This document shows, piece after piece, positions 34,055 through 42,951 of a stretch of 48,964 nucleotides of DNA. Both the position numbers and the translations under genes were made by a program. The stretch is from Muribaculaceae bacterium (GTDB taxonomy: Bacteria; Bacteroidota; Bacteroidia; Bacteroidales; Muribaculaceae). The stretch is taken from positions 1-48,964 of the forward strand of contig JAFLUA010000013.1 of the NCBI GenBank assembly GCA_022508985.1, given 5' to 3'. The notes under the pieces were generated by a model that was not told where the DNA came from, made no database searches, and worked only from the letters and a program-made list of their open reading frames with translations. Each line of letters begins with the position of its first letter. Within the stretch, counting starts at the first letter, position 1.

Positions 34055-35086
34055 TTAAAAATGTAATGCAATACCGGCTATTAGCTGGTTATCATCCGGT
34101 TCGGTCTCGCGCATGGCGTCGCTGTAAGTGTAACGCTCATAATTGATTTTGAACGAGGCGTTTAGCGGCCCAAGCGTACGTAAAAACTTGACACCGACAG
34201 TTATTCGCTGACGTGCCGGCATATTGGTAATAAGCAGACTATTGCCTCCCATATATACACTTCCATCTGAAGCATCGGTAATACCATCGTAACGCGCCTG
34301 TATTGAAAAAGCATCAATCATACGCGAACGAACAACAAATGCATAGTCTGCAAAAACACTATAGGCATGCGATGCCTTGTGATACTCGTGGGCATAGGTC
34401 CGATAGACATACTCGCCTTCAACGAAAAGACCTTTATATTTCCACGATAGCGACGCATTGTATTGATTTACTCTCACTCCGAAATAGGAAAGATCCGGCA
34501 CACTCGACATAAATGCTATTTCGGGTTTGAGCCCAAATTTGAGTGTATAATTAGCTTTTATCCCATAAGTAAGACAGGTATTCCACTGGGTGTGATCGCT
34601 CTTATCGGTAGCATTAAAGAGACCACCCTCGGCATACAATGCCGTGCCGGGTATGGTGTATCCCACCTTTACTCCTACAGAACGCAGGTTACCAAATTGG
34701 GCTGTAAGGCCTACATCAGCAAAGTGATACATATAAGGTTGGCGCGACGATTCGACACTGAAAGGCACTCTCATCTGTCCGGCATATATGTATAAGTTCT
34801 TAAGAGGTCTTACACGGGCATAAGTATCGAGAAGCTTTATTTTGCCATTCTCACAGAAATCGACTTGAACAAAATAATCAAGGAAAGGAAAGACATATCC
34901 ACCGGCTGAAAGACGTGCGTTAGGCACCTGAAAGCGACTGTCTCCTGTTGCCGCCGAGTAGCGATAATAGGCAAGGACTTCACCATTAAAAACAGGTTTA
35001 TAAGACCATGAGTCGGCATTTTCTTGTGCAAAGGCACTGATTACTGCCGGAAGAAACGCTAAAGCAATAAAGCAGCGAAGATTCAT
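34055..35086 (-). CDS. Outer-membrane porin (OprP/OprO-like beta-barrel)
   Basis: 343 residues. A signal peptide ends near FAQENAD (about residue 20). The mature protein alternates hydrophobic and polar residues in about sixteen strands and ends in GIALHF, a terminal phenylalanine typical of outer-membrane barrels. Segments such as FPFLDYFVQVDFCENGKIKLLDTY and IYAGQMRVPFSVE resemble the phosphate-selective porin O/P family. It is the last gene of a four-gene outer-membrane operon, 2 bp after the PCMD gene. The solute it passes is not known. Confidence 0.82.
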   Translation of the reverse strand: MNLRCFIALAFLPAVISAFAQENADSWSYKPVFNGEVLAYYRYSAATGDSRFQVPNARLSAGGYVFPFLDYFVQVDFCENGKIKLLDTYARVRPLKNLYIYAGQMRVPFSVESSRQPYMYHFADVGLTAQFGNLRSVGVKVGYTIPGTALYAEGGLFNATDKSDHTQWNTCLTYGIKANYTLKFGLKPEIAFMSSVPDLSYFGVRVNQYNASLSWKYKGLFVEGEYVYRTYAHEYHKASHAYSVFADYAFVVRSRMIDAFSIQARYDGITDASDGSVYMGGNSLLITNMPARQRITVGVKFLRTLGPLNASFKINYERYTYSDAMRETEPDDNQLIAGIALHF

Positions 35087-35088
35087 AA

Positions 35089-36654
35089 CTAATAGTCGTA
35101 AAGTAGCTCAAAATCGTCAAGATAGAGCGTAGCACCTGCTCCTCCTGTAAAGTAATCGCCATATTTACTTGCCGAAGCAGTAATAATGATATATCTCGGC
35201 ACGCGCGATGTCGATTTATAATCTAAGGTAAACTCGAAAGGCTCATACTTGTCGACCATTTTTGCACACTCCATCTTACCGTATGCTACGACATAAGAGC
35301 CGTCGGGGTTGAAGAGATTGCGGTCTTTAGGGTCGGTCCTGATTTCAAATGGCTCCGGAGAGTCGATAAGAGCGAGCCACACGATGCACGTGTCGGGCTG
35401 TCCCTTCATGTGCGCAAACTCATCAGATGCATAATTTATTGGCGCTGTGGTATATTTGAACTGCCCCTTCAGGCGTACCGGGCGCTGAGTAAACTCGCGG
35501 CCAAAGCTGAGGACACCATTAGTTCCGACCGTACGGACATAATCACCCGTAAAGATATTGCCGGCGGCAAGTTTACCAAGAGTCCCGATACCAACAAAGC
35601 GCGTCTGCAGACATGCAGCAAAGCCGCTGCCCGATGGAGTGTCGTCACTCGGGATTGTATTCGACTGGCCCATTGTAGCGGCTCCTTGATTGCCCGTACC
35701 CCAATATGCCGTGCCATTTTCTTCCCAAGGGCACCACACCTTCTTATCAAGCCACCAATTGTCGAAATTGCTATTTGGCAATTGTACTTCAGCGCCGGTC
35801 GCGAATTCGATAACATTGGCATACTCATCACCTGAATATGCACGTGCTTGATACGACGTTTCAGGTTGCAAGTGCTTGATGCACGCTGTGAACAATCCGC
35901 CGCTTGACGTTATATCACCAGCGGGCACTCGCTGCCAGTCGTTGGTGCCTGCTACACAATATTCAACGCCATTGTCAAGACCGGCTTCGGCCATACAGTT
36001 AACCCAAGCCACACGTGTCCACGCATCAACCGACTCGGTGCGCACCGTTTCGGCGACAGCTTCAACATATATCGTCCATTGCTCACTTTTGCCGTGGTTG
36101 TCAATTTTTATCACAAAGGGCGTACGGGCATCGAATGTGCCACCATCGCTTAGGTCGGGGGTCATAGCCGACCCGGTAGGACCCAGTTTGGCACGTGTCA
36201 CAGGCAATGCCGACACATCGGCAGAAGCGTTAACATAGAGCACTACTCGTTTTGCAGGCACGTCGATAACTGTTTCGCCTAATTGTCCGCTGACGTCGAA
36301 ATATCGTTCTATCTCCTGTTTAGCAACTATTTTCCAAAGCCAATTTTGATATAACTTCAAATAGACAAAAAGTGGCGAAGTAAGGTCGACAGGCTCGGTA
36401 AACGGATTATCTACAATCTCGGCTCCCGGAGATAGCGAATAGCCCATAATTTTAACAGCTGAAAGATCGACCTGTTCGGGGAAATTAATAGTGGCTGTCA
36501 TAGCCACAGTATCTATAATAGTAGCTCCTTCCTGACCTTGTGCCTCAAGCGACATAAAATTGGCATGTATTGCCGGATAGGGCAAATTGTTTTCTATGCA
36601 GGATGATAGCGCGACAACGAGCACTATCGGTATGTAAAGCAGACGTCGTAACAT
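35089..36654 (-). CDS. PCMD-domain surface lipoprotein
   Basis: 521 residues. A lipoprotein signal (lipobox LSSC, Cys19) is followed by two strand-rich immunoglobulin-like regions (about 30-230) and a fibronectin-like part. The C-terminal about 240 residues (NSNFDNWWLDKKVWCPWEEN, then YWGTGNQG and a final TLYLDDFELLYDY) match the putative carbohydrate metabolism domain (PCMD), a jelly-roll seen in Bacteroidetes surface proteins. It probably binds glycans at the cell surface. It is transcribed with the barrels on either side; the spacing is 4 bp and 2 bp. Confidence 0.82.
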   Translation of the reverse strand: MLRRLLYIPIVLVVALSSCIENNLPYPAIHANFMSLEAQGQEGATIIDTVAMTATINFPEQVDLSAVKIMGYSLSPGAEIVDNPFTEPVDLTSPLFVYLKLYQNWLWKIVAKQEIERYFDVSGQLGETVIDVPAKRVVLYVNASADVSALPVTRAKLGPTGSAMTPDLSDGGTFDARTPFVIKIDNHGKSEQWTIYVEAVAETVRTESVDAWTRVAWVNCMAEAGLDNGVEYCVAGTNDWQRVPAGDITSSGGLFTACIKHLQPETSYQARAYSGDEYANVIEFATGAEVQLPNSNFDNWWLDKKVWCPWEENGTAYWGTGNQGAATMGQSNTIPSDDTPSGSGFAACLQTRFVGIGTLGKLAAGNIFTGDYVRTVGTNGVLSFGREFTQRPVRLKGQFKYTTAPINYASDEFAHMKGQPDTCIVWLALIDSPEPFEIRTDPKDRNLFNPDGSYVVAYGKMECAKMVDKYEPFEFTLDYKSTSRVPRYIIITASASKYGDYFTGGAGATLYLDDFELLYDY

Positions 36655-36658
36655 TGTA

Positions 36659-37501
36659 TTATATAACGACCATAAGGCCGAAGTTTATGTTGAAAATATT
36701 AAACCGGAAATTAGCACCCGATGTTACACGCGTGCCGTCGTCGATGCCGTTGGTCTTTTGTTGCTCTTTTTTCCAATTCAAGCCAAAGACACCAAACGAT
36801 ACGTTAAACGACACATAATCTTGGATAAAGACACACACGCCGGGGCTGAAGTTGAGTGCTCCTTGCGTGGTTATGGTATGCGTGTTTCGCGGTTCTTCGT
36901 TGTAGATACGCTTAAAGGTTGAAGAGCCGCTCGAAAAAGCAAGGTCAACCTCATTGAATATACCAAAACGGCCATGAGTATCGAGGCCGACATAGTTTCT
37001 ATACATTGCCGAAATACCCATACTCTGTTGATAGTAGCTCACGTCGCGTATCGAAAACGACAAATCATCGCCAAACTCAAAGCCCAGATTGGCAAGGTCG
37101 GCAACGCCTCGACTGTAATTAAACTTTAAGCCAACCGATTGATTATGTGCGATAAAATACGATATCGATGGACGTATCGAATACATCTTACCTTTGAAAT
37201 CGAAGTTATTCAGTATCGACAGTAATTGTATATCTTCTGTTTTCAATTCGCCATACGATGCAGTGATTCCAAAGCCCCATTTTCCTCTCGGTATAAACAT
37301 ATAATTTGATAGTCCGCGATCGAAACGGCCCAGATTGCGTTGAGGTATTATCCTGCTTACAGTATCTCCATCGACTACTACCTGCTCTACGGAGTCGATG
37401 GGCACAAGGTCTTTCTTTCTGACTATGGACTGTGCTTCGGCTTCGGCCGACAGCATTATTGCAGCAACAAGCAATAACAGATATTTAATTGTCTTCACCA
37501 T
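36659..37501 (-). CDS. Outer-membrane beta-barrel protein, paralogue of next gene
   Basis: 280 residues with a signal peptide (cut near EAEAQS, about residue 24). Beta-strand pattern throughout and a hydrophobic end (NINFGLMVVI). It shares a visible pattern with the upstream gene: FIPRGKWGFGITASY against FVPKGAWVAGVSVSY, FGIFNEVDLAF against FGLFNEVQLQM, and VSFNVSFGVFGLNW against AIEVNVGVLGFNY. The pair therefore looks like a tandem duplication. The function is unknown; the family is often annotated only as outer-membrane protein in Bacteroidetes. Confidence 0.78.
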   Translation of the reverse strand: MVKTIKYLLLLVAAIMLSAEAEAQSIVRKKDLVPIDSVEQVVVDGDTVSRIIPQRNLGRFDRGLSNYMFIPRGKWGFGITASYGELKTEDIQLLSILNNFDFKGKMYSIRPSISYFIAHNQSVGLKFNYSRGVADLANLGFEFGDDLSFSIRDVSYYQQSMGISAMYRNYVGLDTHGRFGIFNEVDLAFSSGSSTFKRIYNEEPRNTHTITTQGALNFSPGVCVFIQDYVSFNVSFGVFGLNWKKEQQKTNGIDDGTRVTSGANFRFNIFNINFGLMVVI

Positions 37502-37507
37502 AGCCTA

Positions 37508-38248
37508 TCAAATATAGAACATCACTCCGAAAGTGATTGAAAAAAGATTTACATTAAAGTTGGCATGCTTAGTGTGGCGATGCGCTACATATATTTGGTC
37601 GGATATCGACTTGGTATAGTTGTAGTTAAATCCTAAGACGCCGACGTTTACCTCTATCGCCGAATAATTCGATAGAAACATCGCAAGGCCGGGCGACAAG
37701 CCTACATTAACCTGAAAATTGCGCTCGTACGAGCCTGTCAGAGCAGTGCCGGAACCACTGCATAGTATCGACTGGCCGCCGCCCATCTGCAGTTGCACTT
37801 CGTTGAAAAGACCAAACCTGGTACTTTTACCCAAACTCATATATGTGCGAAAGACACCAGTGCCAATATAGTTGTGACTTAGGCTATAGAGGTTTTCAAC
37901 GCCGTAGTTGGCATCAGCGCCCAAAACGACGTCGGCCGAATTCAATCTAACACGTTGGCGACTATACGAAAAACGGCCGCCGGCTGTGAGGTTGTCTTTG
38001 AAACAAAACATCACGGTAGGACTTACCTTAAACGAGTATGTGTCGCCATTAAGGTTTTCTAATACTAAAAATTGGTATCTATCTTGATCTGATTGCGAAT
38101 AGCTTACACTTACGCCGGCTACCCACGCGCCCTTCGGCACAAACGACACTTGCTCGAGTTTGCGGCGAAACTCTTGTTGCGCCGTTGCAGGCAATACCGA
38201 TGCTATTAGCAACAACAAGATGGCCGCACCACGAAATTGTACTTTCAT
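37508..38248 (-). CDS. Outer-membrane beta-barrel protein, first gene of operon
   Basis: The ATG at 38246-38248 starts a clear signal peptide (MKVQFRGAAILLLLIASVLP, cut at ATAQQ). A frame extending upstream to 38815 would overlap the divergent valS gene and is not credible. The 246-residue protein is a beta-barrel ending in VNLFSITFGVMFYI and is paralogous to the following gene. No clear -7 box lies in the 201-bp gap before it; one possible box (CAAAAATA on the plus strand, 38464-38471) lies just inside valS. Confidence 0.78.
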   Translation of the reverse strand: MKVQFRGAAILLLLIASVLPATAQQEFRRKLEQVSFVPKGAWVAGVSVSYSQSDQDRYQFLVLENLNGDTYSFKVSPTVMFCFKDNLTAGGRFSYSRQRVRLNSADVVLGADANYGVENLYSLSHNYIGTGVFRTYMSLGKSTRFGLFNEVQLQMGGGQSILCSGSGTALTGSYERNFQVNVGLSPGLAMFLSNYSAIEVNVGVLGFNYNYTKSISDQIYVAHRHTKHANFNVNLFSITFGVMFYI

Positions 38249-38417
38249 TTTATATAAGGTTAAAGCATTTTTGGCCATTAATGCCAATTTTGAAGCACTT
38301 AGGCATAAAATATTTGTAAAATTACAAAAAATTTCGTTTCCATGCCTTATAATATACAATGTTTTTGTCGATAATGATTTAGAGGGCCGTTTTTGCGGCT
38401 CTTTTGGCGATTTTTTG

Positions 38418-38426
38418 TATTTTTGC
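38418..38426 (+). promoter_or_regulatory. -7 box (TATTTTTGC) for valS
   Basis: A TAnnTTTG match 23 bp before the valS ATG, with a possible -33 TTTG at 38392-38395 (spacing slightly long). Confidence 0.6.
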
Positions 38427-38449
38427 ACAATAAAATAAATAAGAACACG

Positions 38450-41140
38450 ATGAACGACCTCCCACAAAAATACAATCCTGCAGAAGTTGAGGATAAATGG
38501 TATGCCTATTGGCTTGAACATAAGCTTTTTCATTCCGAGCCCGACGCTCGCGAGCCTTATACTATCGTAATACCCCCACCAAACGTTACGGGCGTGTTGC
38601 ATATGGGCCACATGCTCAACAACACCATTCAAGATATCCTTGTGCGTCGCGCTCGTATGCAAGGCAAAAATGCACTGTGGGTACCGGGCACCGACCATGC
38701 CGCTATTTCTACCGAGACTAAGGTTATTGGCAAATTGGCAGCCGAAGGCATTAAAAAAACCGACCTTACTCGCGAAGAATTCCTCAAACATGCATGGGAC
38801 TGGACGCATAAGCATGGAGGTATAATATTACAGCAGCTACGCAAATTAGGCGCTTCGTGCGACTGGGATCGCACTGCCTTTACAATGGATGAACCGCGCA
38901 GCGAAAGCGTCTTAAAAGTTTTTGTCGACCTATACGACAAAGGGTTAATTTACCGCGACCTTCGCATGGTCAACTGGGACCCGCAGAATCGTACGGCAAT
39001 CAGCGACGACGAAGTATTCTTTGTGGAAGAGCAATCGAAACTCTATTACCTAAGATATTATTTGGCCGAAGAACCGGCCGAGCTTAATGCTCCGGAGGGC
39101 TCTGTCGTAAACACCGATGCCAATGGCCGACACTATGCTCTCGTTGCTACTACCCGCCCCGAAACTATTATGGGTGATACTGCTATGTGTATCAATCCTA
39201 AAGACCAAAAAAATGCGTGGCTGAAAGGCCGTAAAGTGGTAGTGCCTTTAGTAGGACGATGCATTCCGGTTATTGAAGACCGATATGTCGATATCGACTT
39301 CGGCACGGGGTGTCTTAAGGTTACGCCGGCTCATGACAAAAACGACTATATGCTCGGCAAGAAGCACAACTTGGAGAGCATCGATATTTTCAACGAAGAT
39401 GGCACCGTAGCCGAAATAGCCGGTATGTATATCGGCATGGACCGTTTTGATACTCGCAAAGCCATTGCCAAAGACTTGAAAGAGGCCGGTTTGCTTGAAA
39501 AAGAAGAAGACTACACCAACAATATCGGGCTGTCGGAACGCACAAAAGTGCCCGTAGAGCCACGCCTTTCTTTGCAGTGGTTCGTAAAGATGAAACACTT
39601 TGCCGACCAAAGCCTTTCGCCTGTTTTAGACGACATTATACGATTTGTGCCCGAAAAATACAAAACGACTTATCGTATTTGGCTCGAAAATATTCAAGAC
39701 TGGTGTATCAGCCGTCAATTATGGTGGGGACATCGCATTCCTGCTTATTTCTATGGCGACAAAACAGGTAAGGATGAGGAATTTGTCGTTGCCCTCACTG
39801 CCGAAGAGGCGCTCGAAAAAGCTCGCCGTCAAAGCGGTAACGCCAACCTCAAAATTGAGGACCTCCGACAAGACCCCGATGCCCTCGACACCTGGTTCTC
39901 TTCGTGGCTATGGCCGATTACACTTTTCGACGGAATAAACGACCCAGGCAACGACGAAATAAACTATTACTACCCCACCGCCACTCTCGTCACCGGGCCC
40001 GACATCATCTTCTTCTGGGTTGCACGTATGATTATGGCCGGGTACGAATATGTCGGGAAACAACCGTTCAACAACGTATATTTCACCGGCATCGTTCGCG
40101 ACGCTATTGGCCGAAAGATGAGTAAAATGCTCGGCAACTCTCCCGACCCGCTCGACCTTATCCGCGATTATGGTGCCGACGGCGTACGCATGGGCCTCAT
40201 GTTATCGGCTCCTGCAGGTAACGACATTATGTACGATGATAAACTTGTAGAGCAAGGACGTAACTTCTGCAACAAGATTTGGAACTCGTTCAGGCTAATA
40301 CAAGGCTGGGAAGTAGATGCCAATACTCCACAACCCGAGCTGTCGACTCTTGCCGCTCGTTGGTTTGGCTCATTGCTCAACGACACTGTTGCCGAAGTAA
40401 ACGAGCTATTTGATAAATTCCGCATTTCAGAAGCTCTAATGGCAGTATATCGTCTGTTCCGCGATGATTTCTCTTCGTGGTATCTCGAGATGATAAAACC
40501 GGCATACGGCCAACCAATCGATGGCACAAGTCTGCGCCAGGCTCGAAGCTTCCTCGACGATTTGTTACGCCTGCTACATCCTTTCATGCCTTTCATTACC
40601 GAGGAGTTATGGCAGCACCTCGAAGAACGCACTGAAGGCGAGTCGATTATGTATGCAGCACAGCCCAAAACCGGCGTGAGCGATAAAGCTTTGCTCGCTA
40701 AGGTTGAGGCCGCGAAAGAAATAATAAACGGCATCCGTGGCGTGCGAGCACGCAAAAACATACCGCCGCGCGAGCAACTCGTACTGAAAGTTATCGGCAT
40801 GATCGATACCGAAATAGAACCGCTCTTGGTTAAACTCGGCGGGCTTGAATGCATAGAGCAAAATGCCGAGAAAGATGCGGCGGCTTCGTCGTTCTTAGTA
40901 GGCACTCTCGAATTCAACATTCCACAAAGTTCCAATATCGATGTTGCAGCCGAAAGAGAACGCATCGAAAAAGAAATAGCTTACCTCGTCGGCTTCCGTG
41001 CTTCGGTTGAGAAGAAACTTTCAAACGAGCGCTTCGTATCGAATGCGCCCGAAGCGGTTGTAAATGCCGAGCGCAAAAAGCTTGCCGATGCCGACACAAA
41101 GTTGGCAACACTGCAAGCATCTCTCGACGCTTTGAAATGA
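38450..41140 (+). CDS. valS: Valine--tRNA ligase
   Basis: A class Ia synthetase of 896 residues that charges tRNA-Val. The HIGH motif reads HMGH in [15 protein letters not shown], about residues 43-57. The catalytic core is split by the editing domain (about 190-345, with [12 protein letters not shown]). The KMSKS loop reads KMSKM in [11 protein letters not shown] (about 545-555). The C-terminal coiled-coil arm ([20 protein letters not shown] onward) is present. The ATG at 38450 follows the promoter box; an upstream in-frame start at 38393 would precede it and is rejected. Its stop overlaps the next gene's ATG by 4 bp. Confidence 0.97.
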   Translation: MNDLPQKYNPAEVEDKWYAYWLEHKLFHSEPDAREPYTIVIPPPNVTGVLHMGHMLNNTIQDILVRRARMQGKNALWVPGTDHAAISTETKVIGKLAAEGIKKTDLTREEFLKHAWDWTHKHGGIILQQLRKLGASCDWDRTAFTMDEPRSESVLKVFVDLYDKGLIYRDLRMVNWDPQNRTAISDDEVFFVEEQSKLYYLRYYLAEEPAELNAPEGSVVNTDANGRHYALVATTRPETIMGDTAMCINPKDQKNAWLKGRKVVVPLVGRCIPVIEDRYVDIDFGTGCLKVTPAHDKNDYMLGKKHNLESIDIFNEDGTVAEIAGMYIGMDRFDTRKAIAKDLKEAGLLEKEEDYTNNIGLSERTKVPVEPRLSLQWFVKMKHFADQSLSPVLDDIIRFVPEKYKTTYRIWLENIQDWCISRQLWWGHRIPAYFYGDKTGKDEEFVVALTAEEALEKARRQSGNANLKIEDLRQDPDALDTWFSSWLWPITLFDGINDPGNDEINYYYPTATLVTGPDIIFFWVARMIMAGYEYVGKQPFNNVYFTGIVRDAIGRKMSKMLGNSPDPLDLIRDYGADGVRMGLMLSAPAGNDIMYDDKLVEQGRNFCNKIWNSFRLIQGWEVDANTPQPELSTLAARWFGSLLNDTVAEVNELFDKFRISEALMAVYRLFRDDFSSWYLEMIKPAYGQPIDGTSLRQARSFLDDLLRLLHPFMPFITEELWQHLEERTEGESIMYAAQPKTGVSDKALLAKVEAAKEIINGIRGVRARKNIPPREQLVLKVIGMIDTEIEPLLVKLGGLECIEQNAEKDAAASSFLVGTLEFNIPQSSNIDVAAERERIEKEIAYLVGFRASVEKKLSNERFVSNAPEAVVNAERKKLADADTKLATLQASLDALK

Positions 41141-42852
41141 TTGTAGCCAGAGGTACTTTCTTCAAACTATTTTTTGCCATGCTCTTGCTATCTGTATGCT
41201 TTTACGGGTGCAAGAACAGCAAAGATATTGAGTATCTCACCGTAACAGGCTCTGTATCGGACAATTCCGGCCAACCGCTACCGGCCGTAGCCGTGAGTAT
41301 GGAGGGGCATCGTGCCACTACAAACGACAAGGGCGAATTCGTTTTCACTGAGGTTATCCCCGGCAACTACACGATAACATTTGAAAAAGAGGATTACATC
41401 TCTCTCGAGCATGTTTTTGTGTTCACTATCGGAAGGCCCACGAAAGTAAATGTAACGCTGGAAAGCGATCCCATTGTAAAGTATATAAAAATCGATCCGA
41501 GCTCTTTAGACTTCGGACCTTACGAAACCGAACTTGTTATCAAGGTGTTGCCCGACTTGCGCAAGGATGCGAGATGGAGCCTCGATTTAGGCGACTCCAA
41601 ATGGCTTAGTGCCGAGCCAAGCTCGGGAGTATGGGCGCCCGGAGATAGCGAGGAAATAAAATTCACAGTCGACCGAACCTCATTAGACGGGCCTGTTTCT
41701 TTGGTGGCAAAACTCAGCGCCGACGACTTTATCTTGCCGTTCAGCGTTTCGTGTTCTCTACCCGACCTCACTTCACAAATAGAGATTTCCGACACAGAAC
41801 TCGACTTCGGCGCAACCATCGATAGCAAAACGATCACTATCGCGGCTATTGGCACTGGGCCTTCTTCGTGGATATCTTACACCGAGTGCGATGCGCTCGA
41901 TATTAAGCCAACAGGTGGCATTATTAGGGCCGGCGAGAGCCAACAAGTAACAGTAAATCTCGACCGCAAACAACTTACAGGTGACCTCGATGCTACCATT
42001 GCCATTATTTGCGGTGATGCCATACACGAAATTAAAGTGAAGGCTTTAATGCCCAAGAACCCCGATGACACTGATAACTCCGAAAACTCTGAAGACTCTG
42101 ATAACTCTGAGGGCTCTGAAGGCCCAGAGGCCCCTGAGCCCTCTCAGCCCAAGCCCGACGAGCGTGAGCTCCCCAAGGGCTTGACAGCATATTTCCCATT
42201 CTCGGGGAATGTAGACGACGAAGAATCTTTTGCCACGGCAATCATCCATGGTTCAATAAGTTACGCCGAGAATAATACCGCTGTCGATTTTACAACTACG
42301 AGCGATGCTTATATCGGCATTGAGCCGGCCTTAATAGACTGCAGACAGTGGACGATGTCGTTTAATATAAAGTGTAAAGGCAATGGAAATATCCTATGGG
42401 TAGAAACGGCACCCGATTCCGACAATAAAAAAGGAGTATCTCAGTCCTTATCGTTTGAAAATTCGACACTCAAATATATAATGTCGCGTAGCGAAAATTG
42501 GAATAATTACACAGCCTCATACTATAATTTTTCGCGTAGCGCCTTTAACGACGACGAGTGGCACCACATCGTCATTAGCTCGTCGATGGGTGAGGCGGGT
42601 AGCACTACTATTACCTCCACTTTATATGTAGATGGCGAGAAAAAATCGCAAATATACGAGCACCACGACGAAGTAAAATCGCCGCATCTCGGCAAAGCAA
42701 AAATGCTACACATAGGCGGTAGCCGCACTGTAAATTACGCCCGCACTCTCGCCAACATTCACATGGAACTTTCTACTTTGCGCATTTATAGCGGTTTAGT
42801 ACTCTCTGCATCGGAAGTTAAGACCCTCTATCAATACGATTCCATCAGATAG
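41137..42852 (+). CDS. BACON/LamG-like surface lipoprotein
   Basis: 571 residues, coupled to valS by an ATGA overlap. The signal peptide has a lipobox at Cys25 (FYGC) or Cys21. Domains in order: a carboxypeptidase-regulatory-like fold (about 34-110, [23 protein letters not shown]), two BACON-like domains (about 115-210 and 212-300, with LDFG and W/SWIS positions), a Ser/Glu/Asp/Asn-rich linker (about 308-345), then a LamG/concanavalin-like domain (about 350-571). The architecture suggests a cell-surface glycan-binding protein. Expression with a tRNA synthetase is odd; overlap may be only positional. Confidence 0.82.
   Translation: MIVARGTFFKLFFAMLLLSVCFYGCKNSKDIEYLTVTGSVSDNSGQPLPAVAVSMEGHRATTNDKGEFVFTEVIPGNYTITFEKEDYISLEHVFVFTIGRPTKVNVTLESDPIVKYIKIDPSSLDFGPYETELVIKVLPDLRKDARWSLDLGDSKWLSAEPSSGVWAPGDSEEIKFTVDRTSLDGPVSLVAKLSADDFILPFSVSCSLPDLTSQIEISDTELDFGATIDSKTITIAAIGTGPSSWISYTECDALDIKPTGGIIRAGESQQVTVNLDRKQLTGDLDATIAIICGDAIHEIKVKALMPKNPDDTDNSENSEDSDNSEGSEGPEAPEPSQPKPDERELPKGLTAYFPFSGNVDDEESFATAIIHGSISYAENNTAVDFTTTSDAYIGIEPALIDCRQWTMSFNIKCKGNGNILWVETAPDSDNKKGVSQSLSFENSTLKYIMSRSENWNNYTASYYNFSRSAFNDDEWHHIVISSSMGEAGSTTITSTLYVDGEKKSQIYEHHDEVKSPHLGKAKMLHIGGSRTVNYARTLANIHMELSTLRIYSGLVLSASEVKTLYQYDSIR
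42073..42144 (+). repeat. 9-bp tandem repeat in the lipoprotein linker
   Basis: Eight in-frame 9-bp units of the type GAY-AAC-TCT / GAR-GGC-TCT, encoding repeated [D/E]-x-[S/P] triplets. The first five units are the most alike. Copy number could change by slippage without shifting the frame. Confidence 0.75.
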
Positions 42853-42900
42853 AGAGGCATCCTTAAACATAAATTAACTAAGTATTTGTAAGGATTTTAC

Positions 42901-42909
42901 TACCTTTGT
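42901..42909 (+). promoter_or_regulatory. -7 box (TACCTTTGT) for the large M16 peptidase
   Basis: A TAnnTTTG match 42 bp before the ATG at 42952. Confidence 0.6.
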
Positions 42910-42951
42910 GTCTAATTTATAATGGAAATAATTAATCTAACTATAGTCAAA

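Noticed and set aside
38249-38815. N-terminal extension of the minus-strand barrel protein at 37508
   Set aside because: It overlaps the divergent valS gene by hundreds of bases, and a clear signal peptide starts at 38248.
42073-42144. Frameshift or sequencing artefact in the repeat region
   Set aside because: The repeat keeps the frame and both flanking domains are intact.
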